From Streptomyces ureilyticus (lineage in GTDB: Bacteria > Actinomycetota > Actinomycetes > Streptomycetales > Streptomycetaceae), in NCBI RefSeq assembly GCF_011045025.1, contig NZ_JAAKZX010000012.1, positions 32,714-96,713 of the forward strand: DNA of 64,000 nucleotides, given 5' to 3'. Position numbers and translations under genes: made by a program. Under the pieces are notes generated by a model. It made no database searches, had not been told where the DNA came from, and was given only the letters and a program-made list of their open reading frames with translations. Below are positions 1 through 7,515 of this stretch, piece after piece; the first letter of the stretch is position 1, and each line of letters starts with the position of its first letter.

Positions 1-634
1 ACTCCTCGCGCAGCCCGGCGATGCTGAACCGCGGCACGGCCTCTTCCGCCCGGTGGTTGCGGGCCTGGCGCTCCTGGCCGGGGCTCGTCGCGGCGACCAG
101 CGAGGGCAGTTCGGGTGTGGTGTGCCGGTGCGTCGCGGAGTGGACGACGTGCAGCCGGGCCCCGCGCCGGGCCGCCTCCTGGAAGGCAAAGGTGGCCGCG
201 GCCGCGTCGGCGTCGCTCTCCAGGCCGAGCAGCACCTCGCGCCCCTCGTCGCCGGGGTGCTCCCCGCGGGCGACCAGCAGCGGACCGTGCACCTGGGCGG
301 CCAGGCGCCAGCTCACCGAGCCGGCCAGCAGGCCGGTGACACTGCCGAGCCCTCGCGTGCCCACGACGGTGAGGTCCGCGACCGCGCTCTCCTCGGCCAG
401 CGCCGCCACGGCGCCGCCCTCCACGGCCCTGGTCTCCACCGGCAGACCGGGATGACGCTCGTGTACCCGTGCGACGGCCGATGCCAGAACCGGCCCCGCC
501 TCGTCGCGGTCGGCCACGGCGTAGACGATGCGCAACGCGATGCCGCGGCGCACCGCTTCCTCGGCGGCCCAGTCCAAGGCCCGTACGGCGACCAGCGAAC
601 CGTCCACTCCTACGACCACATGACGGTCAGTCAT
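1..634 (-). CDS. Universal stress protein, tandem Usp domains (3' end cut by window)
   Basis: A cytoplasmic stress protein of the UspA family. The start is the ATG at 632-634 on the minus strand; about 211 residues are visible before the window edge, so the C-terminus is missing. Domain 1 opens with VVVGVDGS (residues 6-13) and has a G-2x-G-9x-G-S nucleotide-binding pattern near residues 105-125 (GTRGLG...AGS), which in the family means ATP binding. A second Usp domain begins around residue 140 (VLLGLES) and runs off the window. In other actinobacteria such tandem Usp proteins belong to the hypoxia/dormancy regulon. The perfect palindrome about 180 bases upstream and the following stress genes support that here. 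The downstream neighbour is not visible. Confidence 0.9.
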   Translation of the reverse strand, partial: MTDRHVVVGVDGSLVAVRALDWAAEEAVRRGIALRIVYAVADRDEAGPVLASAVARVHERHPGLPVETRAVEGGAVAALAEESAVADLTVVGTRGLGSVTGLLAGSVSWRLAAQVHGPLLVARGEHPGDEGREVLLGLESDADAAAATFAFQEAARRGARLHVVHSATHRHTTPELPSLVAATSPGQERQARNHRAEEAVPRFSIAGLREE

Positions 635-812
635 TTGCCCCATCCCCTTCTGTTGCGTGCGTGGGCCGTTTCACCTCCCTGGGAGTTCCGAAGGCGGTGG
701 TGAGCTCGCCGCCGGTCGGCTGAGCGTCGGTCCCGCGAACGATGCTCACCGCCGGCGGAGACTGCCGGCAGAGGCCGACGGAACCCTTCGGAACGCCGTA
801 CGTCCCGTCCCG

Positions 813-832
813 CCGGGGCCGTACGGCCCCGG
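813..832. promoter_or_regulatory. Palindromic stress-regulon box 1 (usp promoter)
   Basis: CCGGGGCCGTACGGCCCCGG is a perfect 20-bp palindrome. It lies between the 3' end of the PPOX gene and the start of the usp gene, so it can only serve the usp promoter. The same core GGGCC-N4-GGCCC recurs upstream of other stress genes in the first 15 kb. The regulator (DevR/OsdR-like response regulator) is inferred and is not encoded in this window. Confidence 0.6.
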
Positions 833-884
833 GCCCGGGCCCCGGCCGGACACGAAGAGGAGGGGGCACGGAGGAAGGAGATGT

Positions 885-1325
885 TCAGGCCGTGAGGTCC
901 ACCCCGTACAGGGAGTGTCCGCCGACGAGCTCACGCCCGGTGACCAGCTCGGGCTCGATGCGGACGAAGACTTCCTGCGGCGCGGGCACCCAGGAGACCG
1001 TGCCGGTCCGGGCCAGGCGTTCGTGCTCGGCAGGGTCGGTCACCACCGTGGCCGTGCCCGTGACGACGACGCTCCACCCGGAGTGCCGGTCCGCGTCGAC
1101 GTCGTCGGTCTCGAAGGCGACCACGGCGCCGTCGATCGCGCGGATCAGTTCCGAGGTCGCGGAGGTGCGCAGCAGGACCGCGCCGTCGTGGTCCAGGCTG
1201 AAGTTGACGGGCAGCACGGCGGGCAGGGCCTGGCGCGTGTAGACGATGCGGCCGACGGGCACCTTGGCCATCAGCCGCAGACAGTCGTGCCGATCGAGTT
1301 CGCGGAAGCCGTCGTTGGGGTGCAT
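885..1325 (-). CDS. Pyridoxamine 5'-phosphate oxidase-family flavin-binding protein
   Basis: A 146-residue protein with the split-barrel FMN-binding fold of the PPOX/NimA-like family. It begins with an ELDRHDCLRLM helix, followed by VPVGRIVYT and LPAVLPVNF strands typical of these proteins, and later SGWSVVVTGTATVV, the characteristic barrel strand. In the family such proteins bind FMN, F420 or haem and reduce or sequester small substrates; the substrate here cannot be read from sequence. Its length fits single-domain members. It is divergent from the STAS gene, and the shared intergenic region carries a stress-regulon palindrome. The ATG at 1325 opens on conserved family sequence (GFRELDRHDCLRL), so the start looks sound. 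Confidence 0.85.
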   Translation of the reverse strand: MHPNDGFRELDRHDCLRLMAKVPVGRIVYTRQALPAVLPVNFSLDHDGAVLLRTSATSELIRAIDGAVVAFETDDVDADRHSGWSVVVTGTATVVTDPAEHERLARTGTVSWVPAPQEVFVRIEPELVTGRELVGGHSLYGVDLTA

Positions 1326-1550
1326 GGGCCGGCCCGCCTTTCGTCTGATACTGCGGTGCTGCGTCCTTCCAGCCTGAGCCGGACGTGGCCTGAGGGGTGA
1401 GGGCCGATGGGTCCCGGCCGCGCCGGAGAACGGCCCGTGCCACGTTGTGGTCGATGGGCCGCGAGGCCCGCCCGTCCGGGTGTCCGGGTCTTCTGGTGAT
1501 GCTCGGGCCGGTCGGCCGCCCCACCCCGCCGGATCCGCAAAACCCGTCGG

Positions 1551-1568
1551 TAGGGCCGACCGGCCCTA
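1551..1568. promoter_or_regulatory. Palindromic stress-regulon box 2 (PPOX/STAS divergent promoter)
   Basis: TAGGGCCGACCGGCCCTA has 8-bp inverted arms around a 2-base centre. It lies 35 bases upstream of the STAS ATG and 225 bases from the PPOX start. A weaker copy (GGGCCGGTCGGCCG) is at about 1504-1517, and a degenerate GGGCCGATGGGTCCC at 1401-1415. Confidence 0.6.
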
Positions 1569-1602
1569 TCCGCACCACACCACTGCCCTGTTTCCTCAGG
1601 CC

Positions 1603-1983
1603 ATGTCCGAGAACGCCCCCAGGCCCACGCCTCACCACACGGAACGCACCGTCGGTGAAACCACCGTCGTGGAACTGCGCGGCGAGATCGACATCTTCAC
1701 TGCGCCGTCTCTCGCGGCCCGGTTGGAGGCCCTGACCGCCGCTCCGCACCCCGATCTGGTGCTGGACCTGCGCTCGACGGACTTCATCGACTGCACCGGG
1801 CTGGGTGTCCTGTGCCGGGCACGGAACCGAACTGCGGCCGGGCAGGGCCGCCTTCGGCTGGTCACCGACAGCGTGGGCTTCCAGCGGATCCTTCGCGCCG
1901 TGGGCCTGGCCGGTGTCTTCGAGCTCCACCCCGACCTGGGCACGGCCCTGGCCCGTATGCCGCAGTCGGTCGCCGCGGGTTGA
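1603..1983 (+). CDS. STAS-domain anti-sigma factor antagonist, Cys at the phospho-Ser site
   Basis: A 126-residue single STAS domain of the SpoIIAA/RsbV/BldG type, which in the family binds an anti-sigma kinase and frees a sigma factor. The beta-strand TVVELRGEIDIFTAP and the signature FIDCTGLGVL (residues 61-70) are diagnostic. The usual phosphorylated serine of the D-S-T/S-G-L-G motif is Cys64 here, so classical on/off control by serine phosphorylation looks impossible unless Thr65 substitutes. The ATG at 1603 is chosen because homology begins just after it; the frame stays open upstream to 1447 but that part is low in family features. It ends 16 bases from the convergent nitroreductase gene. 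A palindromic box lies at -35. Confidence 0.85.
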   Translation: MSENAPRPTPHHTERTVGETTVVELRGEIDIFTAPSLAARLEALTAAPHPDLVLDLRSTDFIDCTGLGVLCRARNRTAAGQGRLRLVTDSVGFQRILRAVGLAGVFELHPDLGTALARMPQSVAAG

Positions 1984-1999
1984 TGGCCGGCCGGATGGG

Positions 2000-3001
2000 C
2001 TAGCGGCTCGCCAGCACTTCGTCGAGCGCCAGACGCGGTGCGCGCCGCGGGCTCGCTGCGCCTTCGGGGCCGTATCCGAGGCGGATGAGCATCTGCGCAT
2101 GTCCGGTCCGCCCGGGCGTCGGGCTCAGGGAACTGCGCAGGTCCGGCCACTCCAGCGCCTGGTTCAGCAGGGAGGCGCGCAGGCCATGTGCCGTGGCGAG
2201 CAGCCACACGTGCTGGAGCGCCTGTCCGGCCCGCAGCCAGTCGGCGCGGCGGTCGTGCTCGGTGATCAGCACGGCGATGACGGGTGTCGCCTCGAACGGC
2301 CGGGCGACCCGCCACTCGGTGTGCCGCTGCGCGGTGAAGTCCCGCAGGGGAAGGTGTTCGCGGGCGTCCTGGAGGCCGAGTACCGCCTGCGGCAGGCCCA
2401 CATCGGGAGTCGGCTGCAGGTCGCGGTGCACCCAGCGGCTGCTCTCCGTGGCGCGGTCGGTGTCGAGGCGGTTGCGTCGCTCGGCTTCGGTGGTCAGGCG
2501 GAGCAGCCGCGCCGTCTCGATGAGGTCGGGGAACCAGAGCCGTGCGCCCTCTGCGCGGGCGGCTTCAGCGAGTTCGTTGCGCAGATACGGCGGCAGGGGC
2601 CGTCCCGAGAACGGGAGGCGGCTGCTGTGCCTGCGCCAGATCGCCTCATACAAGTCGGTCCGGTGCTCTGTGGGGCGCCGGGCGATGGCCCCGGCCAGGC
2701 GGACGGCGGCGAGGAGGGCGGGGTCCTCCGGGGAGGGCAGCAGGCGCCTGACCGGCGACCATCCGCAGTGTGCGATGGCGACCCGGAGGTTCAAGAGGCA
2801 CGCCCCCACCGAGAGATGCAGGGCGCGCCCCGCCGGGTCCGTGTGCCGCAGGCCGCGTTCGATGGCGGCGCGCACCTGGAACGTGGCCGACTGGGGGTCC
2901 AGGCGGAAGGACCAGGGCTGGGTGTTGTGGATGGAGGGCGCGGCGGCTGCGGCCGAAACGCAGGTCTCCGGGATCGCGGCGGCCAGGGATGTGCTGTGCA
3001 T
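2000..3001 (-). CDS. Acg-like NAD(P)H nitroreductase
   Basis: A 333-residue flavoprotein of the Acg subfamily of nitroreductases, known from the mycobacterial DosR regulon. The hallmark SIHNTQPWSF sits at residues 23-32, RRHSSRLPFSGRPL marks the second half, and RLGYGPEG closes the C-terminus. Acg proteins are thought to bind and perhaps sequester FMN rather than work as normal nitroreductases; that is family knowledge. The ATG at 3001 is preceded by GAGGAGG five bases away, which overrules the longer frame to 3163. The gene is divergent from an Rv1733c-like membrane protein, another dormancy-type gene, with three palindromic boxes between them. Confidence 0.9.
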   Translation of the reverse strand: MHSTSLAAAIPETCVSAAAAAPSIHNTQPWSFRLDPQSATFQVRAAIERGLRHTDPAGRALHLSVGACLLNLRVAIAHCGWSPVRRLLPSPEDPALLAAVRLAGAIARRPTEHRTDLYEAIWRRHSSRLPFSGRPLPPYLRNELAEAARAEGARLWFPDLIETARLLRLTTEAERRNRLDTDRATESSRWVHRDLQPTPDVGLPQAVLGLQDAREHLPLRDFTAQRHTEWRVARPFEATPVIAVLITEHDRRADWLRAGQALQHVWLLATAHGLRASLLNQALEWPDLRSSLSPTPGRTGHAQMLIRLGYGPEGAASPRRAPRLALDEVLASR

Positions 3002-3080
3002 GACGTCCTCCTCACGCGTCGGCGCGCAGGACAAGGTGTGCTGTCCTCCGAGCGTGGGTGCCCGGCCCCGGATCGGCGAG

Positions 3081-3115
3081 GGGCCGATGGTCCCGTCGCC
3101 GGGACCGTACGGGCC
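3081..3115. promoter_or_regulatory. Paired stress-regulon boxes 3a/3b (nitroreductase promoter)
   Basis: GGGCCGATGGTCCC (3081-3094) and GGACCGTACGGGCC (3102-3115) stand 21 bases apart, about two helical turns, 80-115 bases upstream of the nitroreductase start. Tandem boxes at this spacing are what a cooperatively binding response regulator would use. No function has been tested here. Confidence 0.5.
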
Positions 3116-3182
3116 ACACCTCGGCAGGTGGGTGCCGTCCGGGAACGCCTCGCGGCTCCCCACCGCCGGTCCCCCAAAGGCA

Positions 3183-3198
3183 TGGGCCGAACGGCCCA
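3183..3198. promoter_or_regulatory. Palindromic stress-regulon box 4 (Rv1733c-like gene promoter)
   Basis: TGGGCCGAACGGCCCA has 7-bp inverted arms around AA. It sits about 117 bases upstream of the membrane-protein start at 3315 and nearer to it than boxes 3a/3b. Confidence 0.55.
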
Positions 3199-3314
3199 GC
3201 AGCGGATGCGAGTTGGCCCCGTCCGACCCTGCCCTGCTACCTCATCGGCCCATGTCAGGACTCGCTCCCGCCTGTCACCTTCGTGAGCGTCGTGACGAGG
3301 AAGAGGGGCAGGCG

Positions 3315-3899
3315 ATGGACGGCAGCAGGCGTACGAAGAAGACAAGGCTTTGGCGATGGCGTAGCAACCCGCTGCGGCGGCGCGACGACGTCATCGATGC
3401 CTGGATCGTGCTGGCCGTGGGGGCGGTCATCGCGGTGGGCGGCACGATCGTCGGCCTGGTGACGGACAACGCGGCCGGTGAGGTGTTCGCCCGGCAGCGC
3501 GCCGAGCGGCATTCCGTGCGCGCCGCGCTCCTCGCCGACATCCCGCGCAGCGTCGCGGGTGTCGGGACCACCGGCGACAAGGTTGCCGCGCGAGTCCGCT
3601 GGACGGACCGCGACGGCTCCGTCCACACCGATAAGACCTTGGCGGACACCGGACTGAAGGCCGGGTCCAGGATCGTCGTTTGGACGGACAGCCGGGGCGA
3701 GATCACCGCCAAGCCGCCGAGTCCCGCGAAAGCGGCCGTCGAAGCCGGCGTGCTGGCCACCGGGGCCGCGCTCGCCTTCGCCGGCCTCGCCTACGGCGCC
3801 GGCGCCCTCGCACGGTGGAGGCTCGACCAGCGGCGCATCGAGCAGTGGGGCAGCGAGTGGGACCTGGTCGGCCCGCAATGGGACCACAAGACCGGATGA
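3315..3899 (+). CDS. Rv1733c-like two-TM membrane protein
   Basis: A 194-residue membrane protein. A basic N-terminus (WRWRSNPLRRRDD) leads into a membrane helix at about residues 28-51 (AWIVLAVGAVIAVGGTIVG), an extracytoplasmic region of about 85 residues with VRWTDRDGSVHTDKT, a second helix at about 139-165, and a short cytoplasmic tail. This layout, with NPLRRR next to the first helix, matches the actinobacterial Rv1733c family, a dormancy-regulon membrane protein of unknown function. The ATG at 3315 is picked for its GAGG-containing ribosome site and because it begins the basic N-terminus. It is divergent from the nitroreductase. Confidence 0.8.
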   Translation: MDGSRRTKKTRLWRWRSNPLRRRDDVIDAWIVLAVGAVIAVGGTIVGLVTDNAAGEVFARQRAERHSVRAALLADIPRSVAGVGTTGDKVAARVRWTDRDGSVHTDKTLADTGLKAGSRIVVWTDSRGEITAKPPSPAKAAVEAGVLATGAALAFAGLAYGAGALARWRLDQRRIEQWGSEWDLVGPQWDHKTG

Positions 3900-4074
3900 T
3901 CCACGCTCAGCCATGGGAAGCGCGGTAGAACCGTACGACCACACGGACGGCTCCGCCTCCGCAGGCGCGTCTGCCGTAGCCGCGGCAATGAGCTCAATGA
4001 GGCAGTCAGTGTTCGTCGGTGCGCGCCGCGCTGTGTTCCCAGACTGGGGACGCGAGACCTGCTCGGGGATCTTG

Positions 4075-4276
4075 GGCGTTCCTGGAAGGTGAACTTGGTG
4101 GCCAGTGTCAGGGCCCGGCGGGCCTCCTCGGTGGTGGTGGAGGGCTGATTGCGCTGCCGAGCGTGGCCGTGGACCGCTCCGACGAGGCTCTCCACCCACC
4201 CGGTGAACCGCGCCCGCACCGGCCAGTACGGGATCTCTGCCTTCAACTGCACAGAACCCCACGGGATGGGGGCCAT
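4075..4276 (-). pseudogene. Possible C-terminal remnant of a Gfo/Idh/MocA-like oxidoreductase
   Basis: The roughly 400 bases between 3900 and 4304 hold no convincing intact gene. On the minus strand about 65 residues read sensibly (EIPYWPVRARFTGWVESL, then TTTEEARRALTLATKF), like the C-terminal end of a Gfo/Idh-type oxidoreductase. Downstream of this the frame turns into low-complexity arginine-rich translation. I read it as a gene scrap, with low certainty. Confidence 0.25.
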
Positions 4277-4304
4277 GGCAGCAGGCTAGTAGTTGCGACC
4301 GTGC

Positions 4305-4841
4305 CTACTTGCGCACGTGGAAGCGCAGCATGGTGACCCCGCCCGACTGGATGTTGCTGAACGGTTCCAGGTCGATCCGGTCGAGGCCCGGCGGCGCGAA
4401 GCGGACGCCGTCGCCGAGCAGCACCGGCAGCACGTACACCAGGATCTCGTCGACGAGGCCGCGCTGCAGGCACTGGCCGGCCACGTCGGCGCCGAGGATC
4501 TCAAGGTTCTTGTCGCCGGCGGCGTGGCGTGCCGTGGCCACGGCTTCCTCGATGTCGCAGGTGAGGAAGGTGACGTTGGGGTCCGGCTCGTCGGGCGGGC
4601 GGTGGGTGAGGACGAACTGCGCCCCGCCGTCGTAGCCGGTGTTCTCGTCGGACATGCGCTTGCCGACCTCGTACGTACCCCGGCCGATGAGCATGGCGCC
4701 CGTGGCCGCCATGACCTCCGGGAACGTCGCCGACGTCATGTGCTCGAAGATCCAGTCCATCGTGTGGCCAGGACCGGCGATGAACCCATCGAGGGACATC
4801 ACCCTGTTCACGACCACTTTGCCGGTGCTCGCATCCGTCAT
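4305..4841 (-). CDS. Dihydrofolate reductase-family (RibD C-terminal-like) oxidoreductase
   Basis: A 178-residue protein of the RibD C-terminal/DHFR-like fold common in actinobacteria, predicted to bind NADPH. It opens with KVVVNRVMSLDGFIAGP, has ATGAMLIGRGTYE and VLTHRPPDEP in mid-domain, LEILGADVAGQCLQRGLVDE (the nucleotide-binding and dimer segment), and ends with LLGDGVRF plus a terminal strand. Substrates of these stand-alone proteins are mostly unknown. The ATG at 4841 follows GGAG at a good distance; the frame is open to 4916 but that part looks non-coding. Only 45 bases separate it from the divergent frameshifted gene at 4887. Confidence 0.85.
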   Translation of the reverse strand: MTDASTGKVVVNRVMSLDGFIAGPGHTMDWIFEHMTSATFPEVMAATGAMLIGRGTYEVGKRMSDENTGYDGGAQFVLTHRPPDEPDPNVTFLTCDIEEAVATARHAAGDKNLEILGADVAGQCLQRGLVDEILVYVLPVLLGDGVRFAPPGLDRIDLEPFSNIQSGGVTMLRFHVRK

Positions 4842-4886
4842 GCGTCGTCTCCAAGCAGGTGGAGGGCGGAATCGCATCATAGGTCG

Positions 4887-5388
4887 GTGAGCAACATCTT
4901 CTCCGGCGATAGCCACGACCTGGACCTGTCCAATGGCGCCACCGCGGTGTTCATCGACGTGCTGATGCCGGCCGTTTCCGATCTCACCTCCGAGGACTGG
5001 GACTTCCGCTTCGCGGCGCTGCTGACCCTGCTGGACCAGAACGTCATGGGGCGCGGTGCCGTGGGGTTCGACCTGGCGGAGTTCGACTGGGGTGCGACGG
5101 AGCGGGAACGCGTCCGCGCGAAGGACTTCGTGCTGCGTGCCACAGCACGCACTCGCGGCGAGCGGACATCGCTGGAGCGAGCTGGGCTACCACCCGCCCC
5201 GCGTGCATGACTACCTGCACCGCTTCACGACCATGGTGGAGTCCTGCACCCCGCCCGCCGACAGCAGCGCCGCACGCGGCTTCCCCGGCCCGGACGAGGC
5301 CGCGATGGCCTCGTGCGTGCGCCACCGCGTCCTCAGCGCGCTCCCGCTGTGGGACGGCTGCTTCCTCTGCAATCGGCCGCACTACTAG
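4887..5388 (+). pseudogene. Frameshifted gene of unknown function
   Basis: I do not recognise the family. From the GTG at 4887 about 85 residues read like a real protein (VFIDVLMPAVSDLTSEDWDF, FRFAALLTLLDQNVMGRG). Then the coherent sequence jumps to another frame (ELGYHPPRVHDYLHRF, LPLWDGCFLCNRPHY) and ends at the TAG at 5386-5388. The frame change falls between about 5140 and 5175. One base error would restore a protein of about 165 residues, so either true inactivation or a sequencing error is possible. An IS5 fragment follows at once, which favours decay. Confidence 0.5.
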
Positions 5389-5392
5389 CCCG

Positions 5393-5557
5393 GCTCGGTT
5401 CCACATAAGGCGGGCGCTGCCCGCCGACTTCCCGCCGTGGGACCGGGTGTATGCGTTCTTCCGCCGCTGGCGCGAGAACGCCCTGGTGAAGGAGTTCCAC
5501 GGCCGGCTGCGCGGCCAGGTCCGCGAGCGGGAGAGGCGGAATGAGCGCTCAATGGGA
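5393..5557 (+). mobile_element. IS5-family transposase fragment
   Basis: About 50 residues match the N-terminal region of IS5-type transposases: RALPADFPPWDRVYAFFRRW followed by EFHGRLRGQVRERERR. There is no start, no catalytic DDE part and no terminal inverted repeat nearby, so this is a dead relic. It lies between a frameshifted gene and the carbamate kinase gene. Confidence 0.7.
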
Positions 5558-5627
5558 TTCCTGCGACCCCGGCCGACCTGCCGTCATGCCTCGGTCGGCG
5601 GATCAGCGCCCTCCCGGGTCCGCCGTC

Positions 5628-6551
5628 TCAGCCGACGGTCAGGTCCGGGCGCACCAGGGTTCCCGACCTCCCGTGAACGATCTCGTACGCCGCGTCGAGG
5701 GCGCCGATGGCAGCCAGTGCTCCGGTGCGTTCGACGAATCGTGCGGCTGCCTCCGCCTTGGGTCCCATGGAGCCGTCGGGATAGCCTCCGCGGCGCAGGT
5801 CGTCGGGGGTTGCGTCGAGGACGGGCTGCGGGTCGTGGGTGCCGTAGCCGGCGTAGACGTTCGGTACGTCGGTGAGGATGAGCAGGAAGTCGGCCTTGAG
5901 TTCCTCGGCTAGCAGGGCGGCGGTGAGGTCCTTGTCGACGACCGCCTCGACGCCGGTCAGTGCGCCGGTGTCGTGGTCGGCGGTGACGGGGACGCCTCCG
6001 CCGCCGGCGCAGATGACCAGCGCGCCGCAGGTGAGCAGGTCGTGGATGGTCTCGGTTTCCACGATCCCCTCGGGCGCGGGTGAGGCGACGACCTGGTGCC
6101 ACCCGGTGGCGTCCTTGGCGATGTGCCAGCCGCGCCTTCGCGCGAGGGACTGGGCGACGTCCCGGGGGTACACGGGGCCGACGCGCTTCGTGGGTCGCGC
6201 GAGGGCCGGATCGTCGGCCCGTACCAGGGTGTGGGTGACCAGTGCGGCGATCTTGCGGCCGGGCAGCGTGTCGTGCAGGGCGCGGACCAGCAGCGAGCCG
6301 ATCAGGCCCTCGGTCTGGGCGCCGAGCAGGTCCAGCGGACAGGGGGTGGTCAGGACCGGGTCGGCCGCGCTCTCCATGGCGAGCAGGCCGATCTGCGGCT
6401 CGTTGCCATGGGTGAGGACGACCTCGTGTTCGAGGGCGAGGCCGGCGACGGCGGTGGCCGCCCGGTCGATGTTCGCCTGCTGTACGGCCGCGTCGGGGCG
6501 ATCACCCCGGCGCAGCAGGGCGTTGCCGCCGAGGGCGATGACGATGCGCAC
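5628..6551 (-). CDS. arcC: Carbamate kinase
   Basis: A 307-residue carbamate kinase, the last enzyme of the arginine deiminase pathway: carbamoyl phosphate plus ADP gives ATP, CO2 and ammonia in the cytoplasm. The N-terminal IALGGNALLRRGD, LTHGNEPQIGLLA, the middle PTKRVGPVYP, ICAGGGGVPV, VDKDLTAALLA and the C-terminal GSMGPKAEAAARFVERTG are all family motifs. Full length. The start is a GTG at 6551. Three bases upstream ends a scrap of ornithine carbamoyltransferase, the enzyme that would supply its substrate, so the pathway is broken at this locus; another supplier must exist elsewhere if this enzyme is used. It fits an energy-saving role in oxygen limitation. Confidence 0.93.
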   Translation of the reverse strand: MRIVIALGGNALLRRGDRPDAAVQQANIDRAATAVAGLALEHEVVLTHGNEPQIGLLAMESAADPVLTTPCPLDLLGAQTEGLIGSLLVRALHDTLPGRKIAALVTHTLVRADDPALARPTKRVGPVYPRDVAQSLARRRGWHIAKDATGWHQVVASPAPEGIVETETIHDLLTCGALVICAGGGGVPVTADHDTGALTGVEAVVDKDLTAALLAEELKADFLLILTDVPNVYAGYGTHDPQPVLDATPDDLRRGGYPDGSMGPKAEAAARFVERTGALAAIGALDAAYEIVHGRSGTLVRPDLTVG

Positions 6552-6554
6552 GGT

Positions 6555-6653
6555 TCAGTCCTCCAGGGTGGCGACCAGCACGGCGTTGATGGTGTACAGC
6601 CCGTACTCCGCCTGTTCCCAGTCGATCGCGACGGGTGAGTCGAGACCTCGGAA
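6555..6653 (-). pseudogene. arcB: C-terminal remnant of ornithine carbamoyltransferase
   Basis: The last 32 codons before the stop at 6555-6557 read SPVAIDWEQAEYGLYTINAV and end VATLED. Ornithine carbamoyltransferases end with a similar E-N-R-x-H-T-I-K-A-V-x-V-A-T-L stretch. Nothing of the remaining 300 residues is present upstream. The remnant sits three bases from the carbamate kinase start, in the usual arcB-arcC order. Confidence 0.6.
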
Positions 6654-6997
6654 GTGCCCTCGCGGCAAGGCCGGTATGTGTTCAGGAGCTGACGGCCGGC
6701 CGGGCGCGGGGACGAGCAGGGGCCGACTGGGCCTTCGCATGGCGTCCTGCAAGTCGGTGGCCGTCAGCGTCCTGGCCGTTGACCTGGTACAGCGGCTCCA
6801 GGCTCGCCCGGCTCAGTGAACTCTCGCCTTCTCTCGTCTTCATCGAACATCGAGGACCGTTCCGGCACAGGGTGCCGAAGGACCTGGACTGGGTGCCGGG
6901 TGGGCCCGGTCATAGGGCCGGGTGGCCCATCGCCCGGCACCGGGCACGGGAGCACGCTGGAGGTGGCAGGTTCGTACGCCCTGACTGGAGGCACGTC
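6654..6997. other. Intergenic stretch upstream of the cNMP-binding gene
   Basis: No gene is supported in these 344 bases. They contain the deletion boundary of the arcB remnant, a stress-regulon box at 6915-6928 and the promoter of the cNMP-binding/CBS pair. Confidence 0.5.
6915..6928. promoter_or_regulatory. Stress-regulon box 5 (cNMP-binding/CBS operon promoter)
   Basis: GGGCCGGGTGGCCC has 5-bp inverted arms with the same 14-base spacing as the other boxes. It is centred 76 bases upstream of the ATG at 6998. A related GGGCCC half-site lies immediately before it at 6903-6908. Confidence 0.5.
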
Positions 6998-7465
6998 ATG
7001 AACCCTCCCGCCACCGCCGGCATGCTCCAGGCGCTGCCCGCCGAGCACCGCCACCGGCTGATGCGCTTCGCCCGTGAGGTGTCCTTCCCCCAGGGCGCCC
7101 GGCTCTTCGAAGAAGGCGGCCACGCCGACCGGTTCTGGATCATCCGCACCGGGAGCGTCGACCTCGACATGCACGTTCCCGGCCGCCGGGCGGCCGTCAT
7201 CGAGACCCTCCACCACAACGAACTCATCGGCTGGTCCTGGCTGTTCGCCCCGCACACCTGGCACCTGGGGGCCACGGCGACCAGCCCGGTGCGCGCCTAC
7301 GAGTTCGACGCCACCGCGATCCGCTCGATGTGCAAGGACGACCCCGCGCTCGGCGCGAGCGTCGCCCAGTGGGTGGGCGACGTCCTCGCCCACCGCCTGC
7401 GCTCGGCCCGCACCCGGCTGCTGGACCTGTACGCCCCCTACGGCAGCGGCAGCCTCCTGCGATGA
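6998..7465 (+). CDS. Cyclic nucleotide-binding-domain protein without HTH
   Basis: A 155-residue protein consisting of a single cNMP-binding (Crp-like) beta-barrel. LPAEHRHRLMRFAREVSFPQ and LFEEGGHADRFWIIRTGSVD (the classic double-glycine turn and strand) are clear, and YEFDATAIRSMCKDDP leads into the C-helix. There is no helix-turn-helix, so it is a sensor or adaptor, not a transcription factor. The phosphate-binding Arg of true cAMP binders is not obvious. The ATG at 6998 has GGAGG seven bases upstream. The stop overlaps an ATG of the downstream CBS frame, so the two are probably one transcript under box 5. Confidence 0.8.
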   Translation: MNPPATAGMLQALPAEHRHRLMRFAREVSFPQGARLFEEGGHADRFWIIRTGSVDLDMHVPGRRAAVIETLHHNELIGWSWLFAPHTWHLGATATSPVRAYEFDATAIRSMCKDDPALGASVAQWVGDVLAHRLRSARTRLLDLYAPYGSGSLLR

Positions 7466-7515
7466 CCGAGCCGACGAGTCGAAGCGACAGCAGCAACGGC
7501 GCTGAGAGAGGCATC

